In this document: positions 14,559 to 14,889 of the stretch, one piece after another
Layout of the letters: every line of letters starts with the position of its first letter
How positions within the stretch are numbered: the stretch's first letter is position 1
Assembly: GCA_035293245.1 (NCBI GenBank)
Contig: DATDOO010000161.1
Coordinates: 1 to 14,889 of the forward strand
DNA length: 14,889 nucleotides
Direction of reading: 5' to 3'
Source: DATDOO01 sp035293245
Lineage (GTDB): Bacteria; Pseudomonadota; Gammaproteobacteria; Methylococcales; Methylococcaceae
Program-made: the position numbers and the translations under genes
Notes under the pieces: generated by a model
Seen by the model: only the letters and a program-made list of their open reading frames with translations
Databases searched by the model: none
What the model was told of the DNA's origin: nothing

Positions 14559-14889
14559 ATGGCTTTATCGACGATCATCCGCAAGGCTGCCGCCGATTTG
14601 CGGGTTCCGCCCAACCTGTCCGACTACGACGCGGAACGGCGGATTTTTTCCTGGGAGATGGCCGCGCGCGAGCTGGCGGGGGATGCGAACATCGCCCGTC
14701 TGGCGGTGGATCGCCACGCAGCCGGCCCCCTGCACGACAAGACCGCCTTCCGTTTCCTGTCCCGCGGGCTGCCCGCCCGCCCCATGAGCTACGCCGAACT
14801 GGCCGCCCTCAGCAACCGCTTCTGCAACGTGCTGCGCGGCTTGGGAGTCGGCAAGGGCGAGCGCGTATTCCTCCTGGCCGGCCGCATCC
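14559..14889 (+). CDS. acetyl-CoA synthetase-like AMP-forming ligase, N-terminal part
   Basis: The frame opens with ATG at 14559, preceded by GGAGG (14544-14548), and runs off the window after 110 codons. The visible N-terminus contains YDAERRIFSWEMAARELAG, then NIARLAVDRHAAG, then MSYAELAALSNRFCNVLRGL and GKGERVFLLAGR. This order matches the N-terminal domain of AMP-forming acyl-CoA synthetases of the acetate-CoA ligase group (AcsA type), where the AxxAxDRH segment is diagnostic. The adenylate-forming core motifs lie beyond the edge, so the substrate (acetate, propionate or another short acid) cannot be settled. By family it would make acetyl-CoA from acetate, ATP and CoA in the cytoplasm. 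Confidence 0.85.
   Translation, partial: MALSTIIRKAAADLRVPPNLSDYDAERRIFSWEMAARELAGDANIARLAVDRHAAGPLHDKTAFRFLSRGLPARPMSYAELAALSNRFCNVLRGLGVGKGERVFLLAGRI

Overview
The window is GC-rich, densely coding bacterial chromosome. The ftsK // trxB-aat core, with ftsK divergent from trxB, matches a neighbourhood known from Gammaproteobacteria such as Pseudomonas (lolA-ftsK // trxB-aat-ate-infA). I therefore read it as a gammaproteobacterium. A methanotroph-like lineage is possible, but nothing here proves the genus.

Layout, left to right. (1) 1-690: the 5' part of an IS4-like transposase on the minus strand, cut by the window edge, with an apparent one-base shift just after its start codon, plus the probable end of the insertion sequence. 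(2) 803-5357, minus strand: the DNA translocase gene ftsK, followed by an unrecognised lipoprotein gene and a DUF3047 secreted-protein gene that is tightly coupled to it. The last two stand where many gammaproteobacteria carry lolA. (3) 5501-6123, minus strand: a VapBC-type toxin-antitoxin pair between ftsK and trxB. (4) 6263-7956, plus strand: trxB overlapping aat; aat lacks any ATG, GTG or TTG start. (5) 7970-10706, minus strand: a four-gene run, Memo-like protein, AMMECR1-domain protein, alpha/beta hydrolase and phosphoribosyltransferase, with overlaps at two of the three junctions. (6) 10785-11876, plus strand and divergent: the radical SAM enzyme that completes the AmmeMemoRadiSam trio. 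(7) 12052-13698, plus strand: a YcbB/LdtD-like L,D-transpeptidase, convergent with (8) 13711-14292, minus strand: a YcbK/MepK-like zinc endopeptidase with a Tat signal. (9) 14559-end, plus strand: the start of an acetyl-CoA synthetase-like gene.

How the genes work together. The transpeptidase would form 3-3 peptidoglycan crosslinks and the MepK-like enzyme is of the type that cuts them, so they look like an antagonistic cell-wall pair. TrxB keeps thioredoxin reduced. Aat tags proteins for N-end-rule degradation. The most intriguing block is 7970-11876: a three-protein set of unknown bacterial function, combined with a coupled hydrolase-phosphoribosyltransferase pair and arranged around a short AT-rich divergent region that contains a perfect 14-bp palindrome.

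No gene-free stretch exceeds 300 bases. I see no rRNA, tRNA or CRISPR array.
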